From Leptospira kemamanensis (GTDB taxonomy: Bacteria > Spirochaetota > Leptospiria > Leptospirales > Leptospiraceae): DNA of 64,000 nt. Shown in pieces: positions 32,301 through 41,544 of the stretch (the first letter of the stretch is position 1; every line of letters begins with the position of its first letter). Below the pieces are notes generated by a model. That model had not been told where the DNA came from. It did no database searches and saw only the letters and a list, made by a program, of their open reading frames with translations. The stretch spans positions 248,001-312,000 of the forward strand of contig NZ_RQGG01000032.1 of NCBI RefSeq assembly GCF_004769665.1, given 5' to 3'. The position numbers and the translations under genes are program-made.

Positions 32301-35299
32301 GTGATATCAATTTTCCAGAAGGAATCACCATCATTGGCGATTATCTTTATACAACCAATTTAGGAACACACTCTATCACTAAAACTCATAAAAATACGGG
32401 TGTTACAACGATCCTTGCAGGGAATCCTACGAGTGGTTATGTTGATGCCACGGGAACCGAAGCCGCCTTCGATACTCCACATGGAATCACTTCCGATGGG
32501 ATTTATTTGTATGTAGCTGATTATGGAAACCACCGCATCCGAAGGATCCATAGTGTCACAGGGGAAGTGATCACTGTTGCAGGCTCTGGAAATCTGGGAG
32601 TCACGAATGGCAATGGAATCAATGCAAATATAGCCTTTCCAAAATACATCACAAACTTGGGAGATGTGATTGTATTTGGAACCAGTCATACGTTACGTAC
32701 CTTAAATACACCTGACTTACTCGCCTATTACCCGCTCAATGGTTCGATACTCAATTTCAAAAATAGCCAAACCATCACTGCTGTGGGGAGTCCAGGTTTT
32801 GGAAATGGTAGGTTTGGAGAAACCAATGGAGCCGCAACTACTTCTAACGGGAATGCAGGACAAGCACCTTCTCCTAGTTCGTCGGTGAATAAAATCACAA
32901 TGGCTGGTTGGATTTTATGGGACGGCTCTAATGCCGGTGTAGGAAAAGTTTTATTTTACAATGGTGATTATACTAGTAATGGACATGGTCTCTTTATCGA
33001 TGCAAACGACCAACTCGCAGTATACCGAGGAGGGTTACCTCCAGAACCTACGAATTTTTCTATCATACCGAACCTTTGGACCCATCTAAGTTTAACAGTA
33101 GATAGTAACGATGTGTACAAAGTGTACGTAAATGGAAATTTAGTGTTCCAAAAAATCCTAACCACAAGTCCTGCAACAGGAAATTTAACCATTGGAGTTT
33201 CATCAGGTGCGACTTTCTATTTTCCAGGCCGGCTTGCAGACTTACGTTTTTACAATAGAGAACTGAATGAAGGGGAAATAAACGATCTGGCGAAAAATGC
33301 AGATAGTTCTCTTGTGGGTGATTCTTATTCGGCAAGGCCTTTTCAACTCTTAGCGCATTACCAATTCACCAATGACACAGTGACTCAAGGTCCTGTCGGT
33401 AGCTCTTTGGCTGCTTACGGTGGACAAACCTATCCTGCTCCAGGAATCAATCGTGTCCCGAATACTTCGTATCGAATTGAATATGGTTCTGGTGGCTACC
33501 TAAGTGGGTCTTCCACAGGTTTACCGCTTGGTCGCCATCCAAGAAGTATTTGTATTTGGGTAAACCCTGAACGTTACCCGAATATGGGTGATAATGCACC
33601 ACTTGTGGCGTATGGTGATCATTCCTCCAATACAGAATTCATTTTAGGAATGTATCGTGAGTCACCTACAGGTAACCTCAAACTGCGGTTTGGTCAAGTG
33701 GGTGCCAATGAAATGTATCCAACTCCCACGTATGCATTACCACTCAACCGTTGGTCACATGTTTGTGGTACTTTTGACGGAACCTATGGGTATCTCTATG
33801 TGAATGGAAATGAAGTGGTAGGCCCAGATGACATCAGCGGTTTGGATACACAGCCAAGTACTGATTTGTATTTAGGTCGGTTTATGACTTTCCCTGGCCA
33901 TGTCTTTGGTGGAAAATTAGACGAACTTAGAATTTATTCCAAAGCTCTTTCTGCAAAGGAAGTAAGAATCCTTTCCGCACAAATTCCCATGGGACTTGTC
34001 GCTCGTTTCGATTTTAACAAAGACTTCCAAGATGTCAGTGGATTTGGAAATCCCAGTACCAATATGGGAGCAGGTCTAGTTGTCGATAAATATGGAAATG
34101 CCATTTCTGCATTGAATACCAATGGAAGTTCTTATATAACTGTCACAACGACATCTTCACCACTTCCGAAAAAATTCCAACCTCGTACGATTTGTGTGCA
34201 ATACAAAACCTCACTTCTGAACCCTGGTACGATGTTGAGCATTGGACCAACAACGACGGATCGTATGATTGCGTTAGGTGCAGGGCTTACAAGTTCAAAG
34301 TATTTTTTCTCTGGTTTTGCAAATGACGTGGAAGAGTTTTATTATCACCATGAAAATGTTTGGAATCACCTCTGTGGGGTGTTTGAAGGACCTTCCGGTA
34401 CATATGCAGCAACGATTTACCATAACGGTGTCAAACTGACCTCTCAAACCAAATCCACTTGGGACGCAGATCCAAGTGTTTTTACCATTGGAATTAGGTC
34501 TGACTTAGCCAATGGATTCAATGGCCAACTCGATGAAGTCCTTGTGTACAACAGAGCTCTTTCCACTAACGAAATCCAGTCGATGTCAGGATTTGATCCT
34601 AGGCAAGTATCCACTTGGAATGTAAACCCTGCAGCAAGCAGTTTAAAACTTCACTTAGGTGCCGATAGTTTTTCCAACTTAAGTAATTTTTCTACAGTCT
34701 CCAATTGGCAAGACCGAAGTGGGAATGGAGCATCCTTTGTGGCTGGAACCCCACCTTCCTATAATAATGTGGGAATCGGAGGGAAACCTGCTGTGAATTT
34801 TGATAGTTCCCAGAATCTAAAGCGACTGAGTGCACCAGGAATCCCTTCCAATAATTCGACAATGTTTTTTGTTCTTACTAGAAGTTTTTTAACCAACGGA
34901 CCTATCTTTGAATCAAATAGTGGTGTATCTTATTATTTTGATGGAAATATATTCCGAATGGGGAAAATATCCGAAGGCATCATTGGTTCTAGCTCCATCA
35001 ACTTTAACCTCACTTACTTTCCCTACCTTGTCACTTTTGAACATCAGAGTGGGGTAAATTTTTCATTTTTCTCCAGTGGTTTGAACCAAACAATCTCTAC
35101 AGATCCAAGTAAAACCTTCACACCAAGTGATCTTTATTTAGGATCAGATTCATCTGAAACAATTTTCTTTTCAGGAAATATTGGAGAAGTTATTTATTAT
35201 AACAACACACTAGCTGCCCCAGGTCGCACGATTGTCTTATGTTATCTGTCCCAAAAGTATAATCTTGACTTAACTGCGGTACCAATCTATTGCGATTAG
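29390..35299 (+). CDS. Giant modular lipoprotein with bacterial repeat, NHL and LamG-like domains
   Basis: 1,969 residues. The signal peptide ends VLVLPIFGC with the acyl Cys near residue 31. About six tandem repeats of 75-90 residues follow (to residue ~770), each built on a GxGLxLxNxG... start, a TFxF strand, a YxVxVxxxP middle and a Cys-containing close (C-V or C-T), with two chitobiase-C-like segments among them. NHL-type propeller repeats occupy about 800-1100 (SGITYDGTKGYIVDSGNHKIRIF). Four LamG/concanavalin-like domains occupy about 1110-1303, 1317-1533, 1533-1740 and 1740-1968, with WTHLSLTVDSNDVYKVYVNG and LDELRIYSKALS motifs. It is likely a surface adhesin or glycan-binding protein. 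Confidence 0.88.
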   Translation: MKMGKLFFGQNIGLQIQKWMVLVLVLPIFGCSFPSINRSFLETFTTFRFLQANTLSYSVSFQVSGLLGTGLQMENNGEVIDISSNGTYTFTRKINSGAGYDVNVKTPPSSPIQNCIVSSGQGTVLSGNIEGIQVVCGDALYLISGTVTGLSGNGLQLQNITGAGTDIINVNSASFSFPPLPAGETYNFSIASQPTNPSQTCSITSPVVTNGTMTTTPIAVTINCTTNSFVVSAQVIGILGTLTVGNELKLTLDGSNQINVTADGTFAFPGMYLSGGTFSVTVDNPGGVITSGVCTPVSSSVTVGNGPTTFAVNCSNAFLVGGSVSSPGGTTTSVLGGAVTLDLVHTGGSPAFATQSVTVNPGVSTFTFGSTIPGGVDYQIVVSANPPNQVCTITSGATHSGIVANMSNAVLNCSLTLPSFSPVSGSVFNDDGTVTLSTLIPGSEYRYTLGNGAQADPTCASGTSTTATVTLTDNTQAVIKAIHCKVGWVESQVVTSSYTLKVATPTPSVATGSLLDSGQNVSFSTTTTGSTWVCHTSAVGVPADPDCGGAANTCNTGTLGNYVFPTPGVSENVKARMCKVNLAQSDVLSVNYQPNVYTVGGTIATLTTPFGSNTFVLQINGGDDLIIASTGTFTFNTALPTGTNYTVSVLSSPQNPWQTCNITNPTGTVANLPVTNISISCNVDNYNMSGTITSSANLPTGLTVTNGVDAINVPSGATSTPIAFATALASGTSYEVQITQEPPGFVCAVQSDVSGTVLGANITNIAVNCVAGYRYGNAIGAKKQAPIQIHYYRGEIATAAGQVTSGAADGSAGTASFNDISGITYDGTKGYIVDSGNHKIRIFNPMTSTVSSLAGNGAAGNTPGSGASGTFSLPKGITTDGTYLYVTETLGNRIKRVLISTGFVETFAGDDSVLYPTNALVDSTDPLAARFSSPAGILIDDQKLYIADRNNSAIRVIKLSTREVTTLVSGGDINFPEGITIIGDYLYTTNLGTHSITKTHKNTGVTTILAGNPTSGYVDATGTEAAFDTPHGITSDGIYLYVADYGNHRIRRIHSVTGEVITVAGSGNLGVTNGNGINANIAFPKYITNLGDVIVFGTSHTLRTLNTPDLLAYYPLNGSILNFKNSQTITAVGSPGFGNGRFGETNGAATTSNGNAGQAPSPSSSVNKITMAGWILWDGSNAGVGKVLFYNGDYTSNGHGLFIDANDQLAVYRGGLPPEPTNFSIIPNLWTHLSLTVDSNDVYKVYVNGNLVFQKILTTSPATGNLTIGVSSGATFYFPGRLADLRFYNRELNEGEINDLAKNADSSLVGDSYSARPFQLLAHYQFTNDTVTQGPVGSSLAAYGGQTYPAPGINRVPNTSYRIEYGSGGYLSGSSTGLPLGRHPRSICIWVNPERYPNMGDNAPLVAYGDHSSNTEFILGMYRESPTGNLKLRFGQVGANEMYPTPTYALPLNRWSHVCGTFDGTYGYLYVNGNEVVGPDDISGLDTQPSTDLYLGRFMTFPGHVFGGKLDELRIYSKALSAKEVRILSAQIPMGLVARFDFNKDFQDVSGFGNPSTNMGAGLVVDKYGNAISALNTNGSSYITVTTTSSPLPKKFQPRTICVQYKTSLLNPGTMLSIGPTTTDRMIALGAGLTSSKYFFSGFANDVEEFYYHHENVWNHLCGVFEGPSGTYAATIYHNGVKLTSQTKSTWDADPSVFTIGIRSDLANGFNGQLDEVLVYNRALSTNEIQSMSGFDPRQVSTWNVNPAASSLKLHLGADSFSNLSNFSTVSNWQDRSGNGASFVAGTPPSYNNVGIGGKPAVNFDSSQNLKRLSAPGIPSNNSTMFFVLTRSFLTNGPIFESNSGVSYYFDGNIFRMGKISEGIIGSSSINFNLTYFPYLVTFEHQSGVNFSFFSSGLNQTISTDPSKTFTPSDLYLGSDSSETIFFSGNIGEVIYYNNTLAAPGRTIVLCYLSQKYNLDLTAVPIYCD

Positions 35300-35310
35300 A
35301 AGTAACTCAT

Positions 35311-35733
35311 TTGACACAGAAGTTTTCATTTGCTCTCCGATCCCCCATGATCCAATATTTCTTTTCCATCATGTTTTGTTTTATCTTGATTCATTGTAAT
35401 TCAGAAAACGATTCTACCAAAAAAGAACCTCCACCACCGAAAGCAATCACCGTACCATTTCCAGAAGCTATGTACATTCAAAATGGTTGTATCTCTTGCC
35501 ATGGGCCAGAAGGAAACGGCAGAGGGTCAAGAGCCTCGTTATTAAAAGATGCAAGGATACCTAATTTTCAAGATGTATCCACTTACATTTATGGATCATC
35601 CAAACAAGCAATCGCCAAAACCATTCAAAATGGAATTCCAGGCACTTATATGAAAGCATATTCCCATATGCGCAAACATGAGATCGATGCATTGGCTGAA
35701 TACATTCAAAAGATGCAAAAAAACCAAAGGTAA
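35311..35733 (+). CDS. Small cytochrome c lipoprotein
   Basis: A cytochrome c domain with the heme motif CISCHGPEGNGRG and a distal Met in TYMKAYSHM. The N-terminus ends in FCFILIHC, a lipobox, so the protein should be membrane anchored. Three starts are possible: TTG at 35290, TTG at 35311 and ATG at 35347. I chose 35311 because it gives a basic n-region and an AGAAG ribosome-like site; the ATG would start without any positive residue. The frame lies directly after the giant lipoprotein gene (12 nt), so the two are co-transcribed. It probably shuttles electrons at the outer side of a membrane. Confidence 0.8.
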   Translation: MTQKFSFALRSPMIQYFFSIMFCFILIHCNSENDSTKKEPPPPKAITVPFPEAMYIQNGCISCHGPEGNGRGSRASLLKDARIPNFQDVSTYIYGSSKQAIAKTIQNGIPGTYMKAYSHMRKHEIDALAEYIQKMQKNQR

Positions 35734-35742
35734 ACTTTGGAA

Positions 35743-35765
35743 TTTTCCAATCAGTCATTGGAAAA
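35743..35765. terminator. Hairpin between convergent genes
   Basis: TTTTCCAAT (35743-35751) pairs perfectly with ATTGGAAAA (35757-35765) around a 5-nt loop. It lies between the cytochrome gene and a convergent gene, so a two-way terminator is the natural reading, though the stem is AT-rich. A second small hairpin (AGTCG/CGACT) lies nearby at about 35784-35797. Confidence 0.55.
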
Positions 35766-35795
35766 TAAAAAATAATAGAATTGAGTCGTAAGCGA

Positions 35796-36557
35796 CTAAC
35801 GCCCGAGATTCATTAAATTGGAAAACAACTCACAGGAACTCAAAACCCCCAATTCACAAGCATCATCCAATTCCTCTAGCGCAGTACTGATTTGATCCAC
35901 ATGTTTTGTTTTCAATCGAGACTGGGCACTTAATTCCAACTCTTTTGCTTTTTTCGTTTGTTCACTGAGAGAAGAAAACTTCCAAGGTGAAATTCTTTTT
36001 TCATACTTTAAAGAACTTAAAAAAACTTTGATGTCTCTTTCGATTTGTGGATAAACAGATTCTAAACAAGTAACGATGACTGTGATTCCAAATGTATCGT
36101 TTGTCGTTGTGATATAATGTTGGATGACAGTGTCTTCTTTATCCTGAAAGCTGCCAACCATTCCCAAAAACTGAAATACTTCCTGTTCTGGTTCCGAGTT
36201 TAATTTTTGTAAGTTGTAATATTCCTTAATATTTGTAACTAAAATGAATTTTTTTGATTCTACATGAAAGAGAATAGGATTTAATATTTGTTTGGTGTCC
36301 GATTCTTTAAATAGGATCACGAGTGCTGGGATGATATCACGCCCCAGTCCATCTTTTAAAACGTTTGTTCGGAAGTGATCTAATTTTGTTGTCTGACCAT
36401 TGGACCTTCGGTTGGTTAGATACCAAGCAGAAGGTAACCGAAAGCTTAGACAATGGGTTTGTAAACAAGTTTTCCAACTTTCCTCTTCTGCCACCAAAGG
36501 AGTCAAAAAAAGAGAGACGATGAGAAAAGAGATTAGCGGAAACTTTGAAAATTTCAT
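35796..36557 (-). CDS. Hypothetical secreted protein
   Basis: 253 residues with a clear signal peptide (FPLISFLIVSLFLTPLVA). Two cysteines close to the mature N-terminus (WKTCLQTHCLSF) and two near the C-terminus (DDACELGVLSSCELF) suggest disulfides. The middle part (RLPSAWYLTNRRSNG... to FGITVIVTCLESVYPQIERDIKVFLSSLKY) resembles the PsbP/MOG1-like fold of proteins beginning with a 'fxlp.sW' motif, but that is only a resemblance. It overlaps the stop/start region of the acetoacetyl-CoA synthetase gene by 4 nt, implying an operon. Confidence 0.65.
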   Translation of the reverse strand: MKFSKFPLISFLIVSLFLTPLVAEEESWKTCLQTHCLSFRLPSAWYLTNRRSNGQTTKLDHFRTNVLKDGLGRDIIPALVILFKESDTKQILNPILFHVESKKFILVTNIKEYYNLQKLNSEPEQEVFQFLGMVGSFQDKEDTVIQHYITTTNDTFGITVIVTCLESVYPQIERDIKVFLSSLKYEKRISPWKFSSLSEQTKKAKELELSAQSRLKTKHVDQISTALEELDDACELGVLSSCELFSNLMNLGR

Positions 36558-38518
36558 TCCATCAATTCTTTTCTATTTTTAAAAAAATCAAGTGCATTTG
36601 GATTGGCTAAAGCATTTTTATTTTTCACTTCTAAACCAGCTACTGTTTGTTTAACGGCGATTTCTACTTTTTTGCCATTCACTGTATATGGAATTTCAGG
36701 AACGGTCAGAATGATTGCAGGAACATGCCTTGGGGAAGTTTCTTTTTTAATTTGTTCTTTGATTTTTTTGATCAATCCTTCCTCCAAAGAAACTCCTTCT
36801 GCTAATACCACAAACAAAACTACTCGGACATCATCTTTGAATTCTTGCCCGATGATCACCGAATCTTTGATCTCTGAAATTTTGGATACTACCGAATAAA
36901 TATCAGCTGTTCCAATGCGCACACCACCAGGATTCAAAGTGGCATCAGACCTTCCGTAAATGATCACACCTTGTTCTTCTGTAATCGATGCAAAATCACC
37001 ATGGCACCAGATATTATCATAGGTTTCAAAATAAGCAGATTTGTATTTCGCGCCGGATTCATCATTCCAAAAGAAGAGTGGCATCGATGGGAACGGTGTG
37101 GGGCAAACGAGTTCTCCTTTTTCTCCCACCACTGATTTTCCCATATCGTCAAATACTTGTACGTCCATCCCTAGACCTTTACATTGAATTTGACCAGCAT
37201 ACACTGGTAAGTTGGGATTTCCCAAAGCAAAACAACCGTTTAAATCGGTTCCACCAGAGATAGAGGAAAGTTGTACATCTGTTTTGATTTTTTCATACAC
37301 ATATTCAAAACCTGAAACGGGTAATGGAGAACCAGTCGAAAGAATCACTTTTAAATCTGGTAGTGCATATTTGGATTTTATAGAAATACCTTCTTCTTCC
37401 AATACGGATAAGTATTTGGCACTTGTTCCGAAGACGTGGATGGATTCTTTTTCGGCCATACTCCATAGGGTTTCCCAAGAAGGATACAATGGATTCCCAT
37501 CAAACTGGTACAAAGTTGCACCCAATGCCAATACAGATTGGGACCAATTCCACATCATCCAACCACAAGTTGTGTAATAAAAAAACCGATCCCCTTTTGA
37601 AAGATTACAGTGTAACGCAAGTTCTTTGGTATGATTGATTAAAACGCCACCACCTTGCACTATACATTTGGGAAGACCCGTTGTCCCCGAAGAAAACATG
37701 ATGTACACTGGATCCGAAAAAGAAATGGATGTATAGGAAATGGGGTCATCCCCTTCCAATCTAGGCAATGTTTGATAACGGAATGGATATTTGATCTTTC
37801 CAAAATCCGATAATGGTTTGATAAAATCAGATACAATGGTTTGCTTGAAAACAGATTTTGGATTCGATGCCAAAGCATTCGTGACTTCTTCTAATGTATC
37901 CACGATAGAGATTTGTTTTCCCTTGAAAAAGTATGACTCAACGGAGATTAAAACTTTTGGTAATACTTGTTCAAATCGATCCAAAATTCCTTTCACACCA
38001 AAGTCAGGAGAAGCGCTTGCCCATATCGCACCTAACGAAGTAGTTGCTAACATACCTATGGTTGCAATCGGTGCATTGGGAACCAATCCTACGACTCGGT
38101 CTCCCTTTGTGACACCTAACGAAATTAGGTGTTTTTGAAGTTTTTTCACTTCACGTTTTAATTCCTGATAGGTAATTCGCTCTACGGATCCATCTTCTCT
38201 ATAAAATACAATTGCTTCCGCATCAAAACTTCCCTTCTCCAATAAATTTTCTGCAAAATTATAAGTCGCACCAGGAAACCATTTGGAATTGGAAAAATGT
38301 TCTCCTCGTTCCAAAGTTTTTTTTGGTTTTTGATGCAAAAGAATTCCTGAATACGTGAGCCATTCCATCCAAAACGATTCAAACTCTAAAACGGAAAAGG
38401 AATGGAGGGAGGAATAATCAGATAAAGGTTTCCCGAATTTTTGTTCCAAGTGAGTTTGGAAACGACTGAGATTGGTAGCAGATTGAGAAGGTATCCAAAG
38501 GGGATTTTGAGTCGCCAT
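36554..38518 (-). CDS. aacS: Acetoacetyl-CoA synthetase
   Basis: About 654 residues from the ATG at 38518 (MATQNPLWIPS); a TTG at 38542 would add eight. The ANL-family motifs are present: FSSGTTGLPKCIVQG phosphate loop, YTTCGWMMWNW, YGRSDATLNPGGVRIGTADIY and the catalytic Lys in GKKVEIAVK. The N-terminal FPGATYNFAENLL and the HQPK-type opening match acetoacetate-CoA ligases rather than acetyl-CoA synthetases. The enzyme activates acetoacetate to acetoacetyl-CoA in the cytosol, feeding polymer, lipid or thiolase routes. It is divergent from the metal-efflux operon. Confidence 0.9.
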   Translation of the reverse strand: MATQNPLWIPSQSATNLSRFQTHLEQKFGKPLSDYSSLHSFSVLEFESFWMEWLTYSGILLHQKPKKTLERGEHFSNSKWFPGATYNFAENLLEKGSFDAEAIVFYREDGSVERITYQELKREVKKLQKHLISLGVTKGDRVVGLVPNAPIATIGMLATTSLGAIWASASPDFGVKGILDRFEQVLPKVLISVESYFFKGKQISIVDTLEEVTNALASNPKSVFKQTIVSDFIKPLSDFGKIKYPFRYQTLPRLEGDDPISYTSISFSDPVYIMFSSGTTGLPKCIVQGGGVLINHTKELALHCNLSKGDRFFYYTTCGWMMWNWSQSVLALGATLYQFDGNPLYPSWETLWSMAEKESIHVFGTSAKYLSVLEEEGISIKSKYALPDLKVILSTGSPLPVSGFEYVYEKIKTDVQLSSISGGTDLNGCFALGNPNLPVYAGQIQCKGLGMDVQVFDDMGKSVVGEKGELVCPTPFPSMPLFFWNDESGAKYKSAYFETYDNIWCHGDFASITEEQGVIIYGRSDATLNPGGVRIGTADIYSVVSKISEIKDSVIIGQEFKDDVRVVLFVVLAEGVSLEEGLIKKIKEQIKKETSPRHVPAIILTVPEIPYTVNGKKVEIAVKQTVAGLEVKNKNALANPNALDFFKNRKELME

Positions 38519-38635
38519 GAGAACTGATCTTGTTCCCTTCAAATTTCAAGGCAACAAAGTTACCAACTTTATCCCCACTCGATTTAGATAAGTGATTGCA
38601 AAAGTCAGTGGAAATCATATCGTTTTACTAAACCT

Positions 38636-39031
38636 ATGAAGGCAATTGAGAAACAGATACAATTAGGAAAACAAATTTTCCTCTTTGGCTTTGTCCTCGT
38701 ATTTGCTTCTCATTTTATCTACCAACGTTTGGTGGACAATGAAATCAACTGTGGTGCCTTAGGTTCCCCTGAGAGTGGTTGTCCCTATTCCTTTTTGGAT
38801 CATACGTTAGGTTTGGATACTGATCACGATTTAGGGGAAGACGGGGAACATTCTGACCATGTTTGTATCTCTTGTCCCTGTAATCTGATTGTCTCTATTA
38901 CTTGGGATTTATACCTTTCTCATGTTCTTGTCCAACTTCATAAATTCTATTATGAACCGAACGAAATCCAAATCCCCAAACACATAGTCTCTCACTACCA
39001 CTTCAGACCCCCCAAATCCATATACTCTTAG
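38636..39031 (+). CDS. His/Cys-rich membrane protein leading the efflux operon
   Basis: 131 residues. An N-terminal helix (about 14-30) is followed by a region rich in His, Asp and Cys: INCGALGSPESGCPY, LDTDHDLGEDGEHSDH and VCISCPCN (CxxCxC), all likely metal ligands. A second hydrophobic stretch (LIVSITWDLYLSHVLVQLH) and a C-terminus ending HYHFRPPKSIYS follow; the RPPKS tail resembles small proteins that lead czc-type loci. It lies 48 nt before the TolC-type gene of the efflux operon, so it is a plausible periplasmic metal-binding or sensing accessory. Family not recognised. Confidence 0.7.
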   Translation: MKAIEKQIQLGKQIFLFGFVLVFASHFIYQRLVDNEINCGALGSPESGCPYSFLDHTLGLDTDHDLGEDGEHSDHVCISCPCNLIVSITWDLYLSHVLVQLHKFYYEPNEIQIPKHIVSHYHFRPPKSIYS

Positions 39032-39078
39032 TTTATCCTCAGAGAATTCTGATTGTGATTCATTCATGGGAGGGTTCC

Positions 39079-40407
39079 ATGTTTTTAAAAAAGTTTTATC
39101 ATTTTTATCAATCAAAATCCTTTGTTGCCCTTTGTATTTTTTTACTCATATGGAATACAAATGGAAATGCAAAAGATACCAATTTAAAATGCCAAAATTC
39201 AGATTCAATCTTTGAATTGAGTTTATGCATCGTTTATCGTCATCCAGACTTTCGATTGGAAGAAATTAAACTCAAGGAAATTTTGGGTAGGAAAAAAATT
39301 GCTTCTTATTATTTTCCATCGAACCCCACATTTTCTGGTTATGTGGCAAACCGGAATGGAGATTCGACAGGTTCCATATTGGGTTCTAGTCCAAGTACAG
39401 CAAATAATTTCCAAGTCATGGTAAACCAAGAAATATTTACCAATGGCAAAAGAGAAATTGCCATCCAAATTGCGGATGAAGAATTTAAATCACAAGTGTT
39501 TCGTTTGGAGTCCGTCAAACGAATTTTAGAATTCGAAGCGTTAAAGAAACTAACCAAGTATCGTTATCTATATCTTGAAAAAGAGAATAGTAACAATAGT
39601 TTACAATTAGTGAAGGAATTAAAAAAGATTTCCAAAGCACGAATCAACGAAGGTTTATCTCCAGGAATTGATGAATCACTTTCTGAATCAGAAGAGATTC
39701 GTATCTTCAAAATATGGAATCAAACTCATCGCCAATTCGAAAATGCAAAATCCGAATTAGAAGTTTTACTTGGATATCCAATCGATTCCCATGAAGAAAC
39801 TAGTTTCCATTGGAAAATTCCTTCGGACCTACCCAAGGAAAAATCGGAATTGGTAAAAATTGCTTACCAATATAGACCAGAAATCTTTTTAACTGAAAAA
39901 GAGATTGAACTCGCTTTACTTCGACACAATGAAGTGCGAAGACAAAAAATTCCCAATGTCAGTTTAGGTGCCTTTGCGCAAAATGATGGCTTCAACGAAC
40001 GTGTAGTAGGTGGAATGGTAACACTACCACTAATGATTTGGAGAGATTATGAAGGGGAATCCATGATCACCGCTTCTAATATTGAATCATCTAAAGAATT
40101 AAAAGAATCTGTTTCCAGAAATGTCAAACAAGAAGTGTTGTTTGCCTTAACCAACTATTTAACTCTTTCCGATGAAATCCAACTTTATGATGAAAAAAAA
40201 ATGCAAAGAGCTGAATTTGATTTAAAAAACTTACAAGAAGCCATCCAGTTTGGTAAAATCAAAATCATTGATGCAATCAATCATCAAAGAATCCTTCTGC
40301 AAACTAAATTAAATTACCTCAATACTAAGTCTGAATATGAAATTTCACAAATCGAACTCATTCGAGTACTCGGTTTACCGACACAATCAATGGAAATCCA
40401 ACAATGA
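39079..40407 (+). CDS. TolC/CzcC-type outer-membrane efflux protein
   Basis: About 442 residues from the ATG at 39079, which has a GGGAGG ribosome site; the earlier in-frame ATG at 39055 does not. A signal peptide (FVALCIFLLIWNTNGNA) is followed by long helices with the outer-membrane factor pattern, for example SKARINEGLSPGIDESLSESEEIR and YRPEIFLTEKEIELALLRHNEVRRQKIPNVSLGAFAQND, and a second repeat ending QEAIQFGKIKIIDAINHQRILLQTKLNYL. It forms the outer-membrane duct of the RND pump encoded by the next two genes. Its stop overlaps the adaptor start. Confidence 0.88.
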   Translation: MFLKKFYHFYQSKSFVALCIFLLIWNTNGNAKDTNLKCQNSDSIFELSLCIVYRHPDFRLEEIKLKEILGRKKIASYYFPSNPTFSGYVANRNGDSTGSILGSSPSTANNFQVMVNQEIFTNGKREIAIQIADEEFKSQVFRLESVKRILEFEALKKLTKYRYLYLEKENSNNSLQLVKELKKISKARINEGLSPGIDESLSESEEIRIFKIWNQTHRQFENAKSELEVLLGYPIDSHEETSFHWKIPSDLPKEKSELVKIAYQYRPEIFLTEKEIELALLRHNEVRRQKIPNVSLGAFAQNDGFNERVVGGMVTLPLMIWRDYEGESMITASNIESSKELKESVSRNVKQEVLFALTNYLTLSDEIQLYDEKKMQRAEFDLKNLQEAIQFGKIKIIDAINHQRILLQTKLNYLNTKSEYEISQIELIRVLGLPTQSMEIQQ

Positions 40408-41543
40408 ACCAAAATACAAAGATCTTTTTATTTTCTATCATCATCATTCTTTCTGCTTCTTATTTTTGGTTCACACGCCAAACAAAAATTGTGGAAATCG
40501 CAAGTCATCACACGGAAGACTTATTAGAACTCACAAAAGAACAACGAAAGGAAATCACAATGGAATCGGAGACAATACAATCAACAACGATCCATACACA
40601 AATAGAACTTTTGGGTGAAACAGAAGCTGTACCTGATCAAATCATGGATGTGCCAGCAAGGATATCAGGAAGAGTCACATCAGTTCATTTTGTGGAAGGG
40701 GATTTCATCAAAAAAGGTCAAAAACTGGCGACCATTGATTCCCCTGAGCTTGCCAAACTCAGATCTAATTATCTCGTAGCCAAATCAAAGTTTCATGCGG
40801 CAGAACAAAATTTATCACGAATTAGTTCACTTGTAAAAATGAATTTGGCAGCAAAACAAGAACAGATTGATGCAGAAGCAAATTTACGAGTCATTGAGTC
40901 AGAAAAAAATTCTGCCGAAGAAGCTTTACGTGCAAATGGTTTACCCATCGACAATCATTCCTCTGGTTTATACATTGTTTATGCACCTAAGTCTGGTTTG
41001 GCTCTATCAAGGAATGCTATCCCTGGTTCTATCATCAATGGAAATCAAATCTTAACAACAATTGCCAATCTTTCTGATTTATGGTTCCAAGCAAAAATTT
41101 ACGAAAATGACTTACAGTATTTATCTGAAGGACTTTCTGCAAACGTTCACTTAAACGCATACCCAGACCTTATTTTTCCAGGAAAATTGGAACATATCGG
41201 TGAAAAAGTAGACCCTGAATCTCGTACAGTTCATGCTCGCGTTGTCTTTCAAAATCAAAATCGAAAGGCAAAAATTGGTTTATTTGGCAAAGCCATTCTT
41301 CGTGTGAATGAACGAAAAGGTTTTCAATTACCAGATTATGCCATTCAATCCTATCAAAATCGCAAATTTGTTTTTGTGGAACAAAAGGAAAATCAATTTC
41401 GATGGTTGGAAGTGGAAACAGGTATTACGACAGATCATAATACAGAAGTGAAAAAAGGAATCCAAGAAGGAGACAAAGTTGTTACAAAAGGTGCCTTTGA
41501 ACTAAAAGCAATTTTATTCAAAGATACATTTGGTGGAGAATGA
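40404..41543 (+). CDS. RND efflux periplasmic adaptor (CzcB/CusB type)
   Basis: 379 residues with an N-terminal membrane anchor (about 7-24). The membrane-fusion layout is visible: a barrel-lipoyl segment (VPARISGRVTSVHFVEGDFIKKGQKLATIDSPELAKLRSN), a coiled hairpin (about 120-175), a second lipoyl half (YIVYAPKSGLALSRNAIPGSIINGNQILTTIANLSDLWFQAKIYENDL) and the closing beta domain. It connects the inner-membrane pump to the outer-membrane duct. It overlaps the preceding gene by 4 nt, and its stop is 1 nt from the pump start. No methionine-rich CusB metal site is evident, so the metal is uncertain. Confidence 0.9.
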   Translation: MNQNTKIFLFSIIIILSASYFWFTRQTKIVEIASHHTEDLLELTKEQRKEITMESETIQSTTIHTQIELLGETEAVPDQIMDVPARISGRVTSVHFVEGDFIKKGQKLATIDSPELAKLRSNYLVAKSKFHAAEQNLSRISSLVKMNLAAKQEQIDAEANLRVIESEKNSAEEALRANGLPIDNHSSGLYIVYAPKSGLALSRNAIPGSIINGNQILTTIANLSDLWFQAKIYENDLQYLSEGLSANVHLNAYPDLIFPGKLEHIGEKVDPESRTVHARVVFQNQNRKAKIGLFGKAILRVNERKGFQLPDYAIQSYQNRKFVFVEQKENQFRWLEVETGITTDHNTEVKKGIQEGDKVVTKGAFELKAILFKDTFGGE

Positions 41544-41544
41544 T

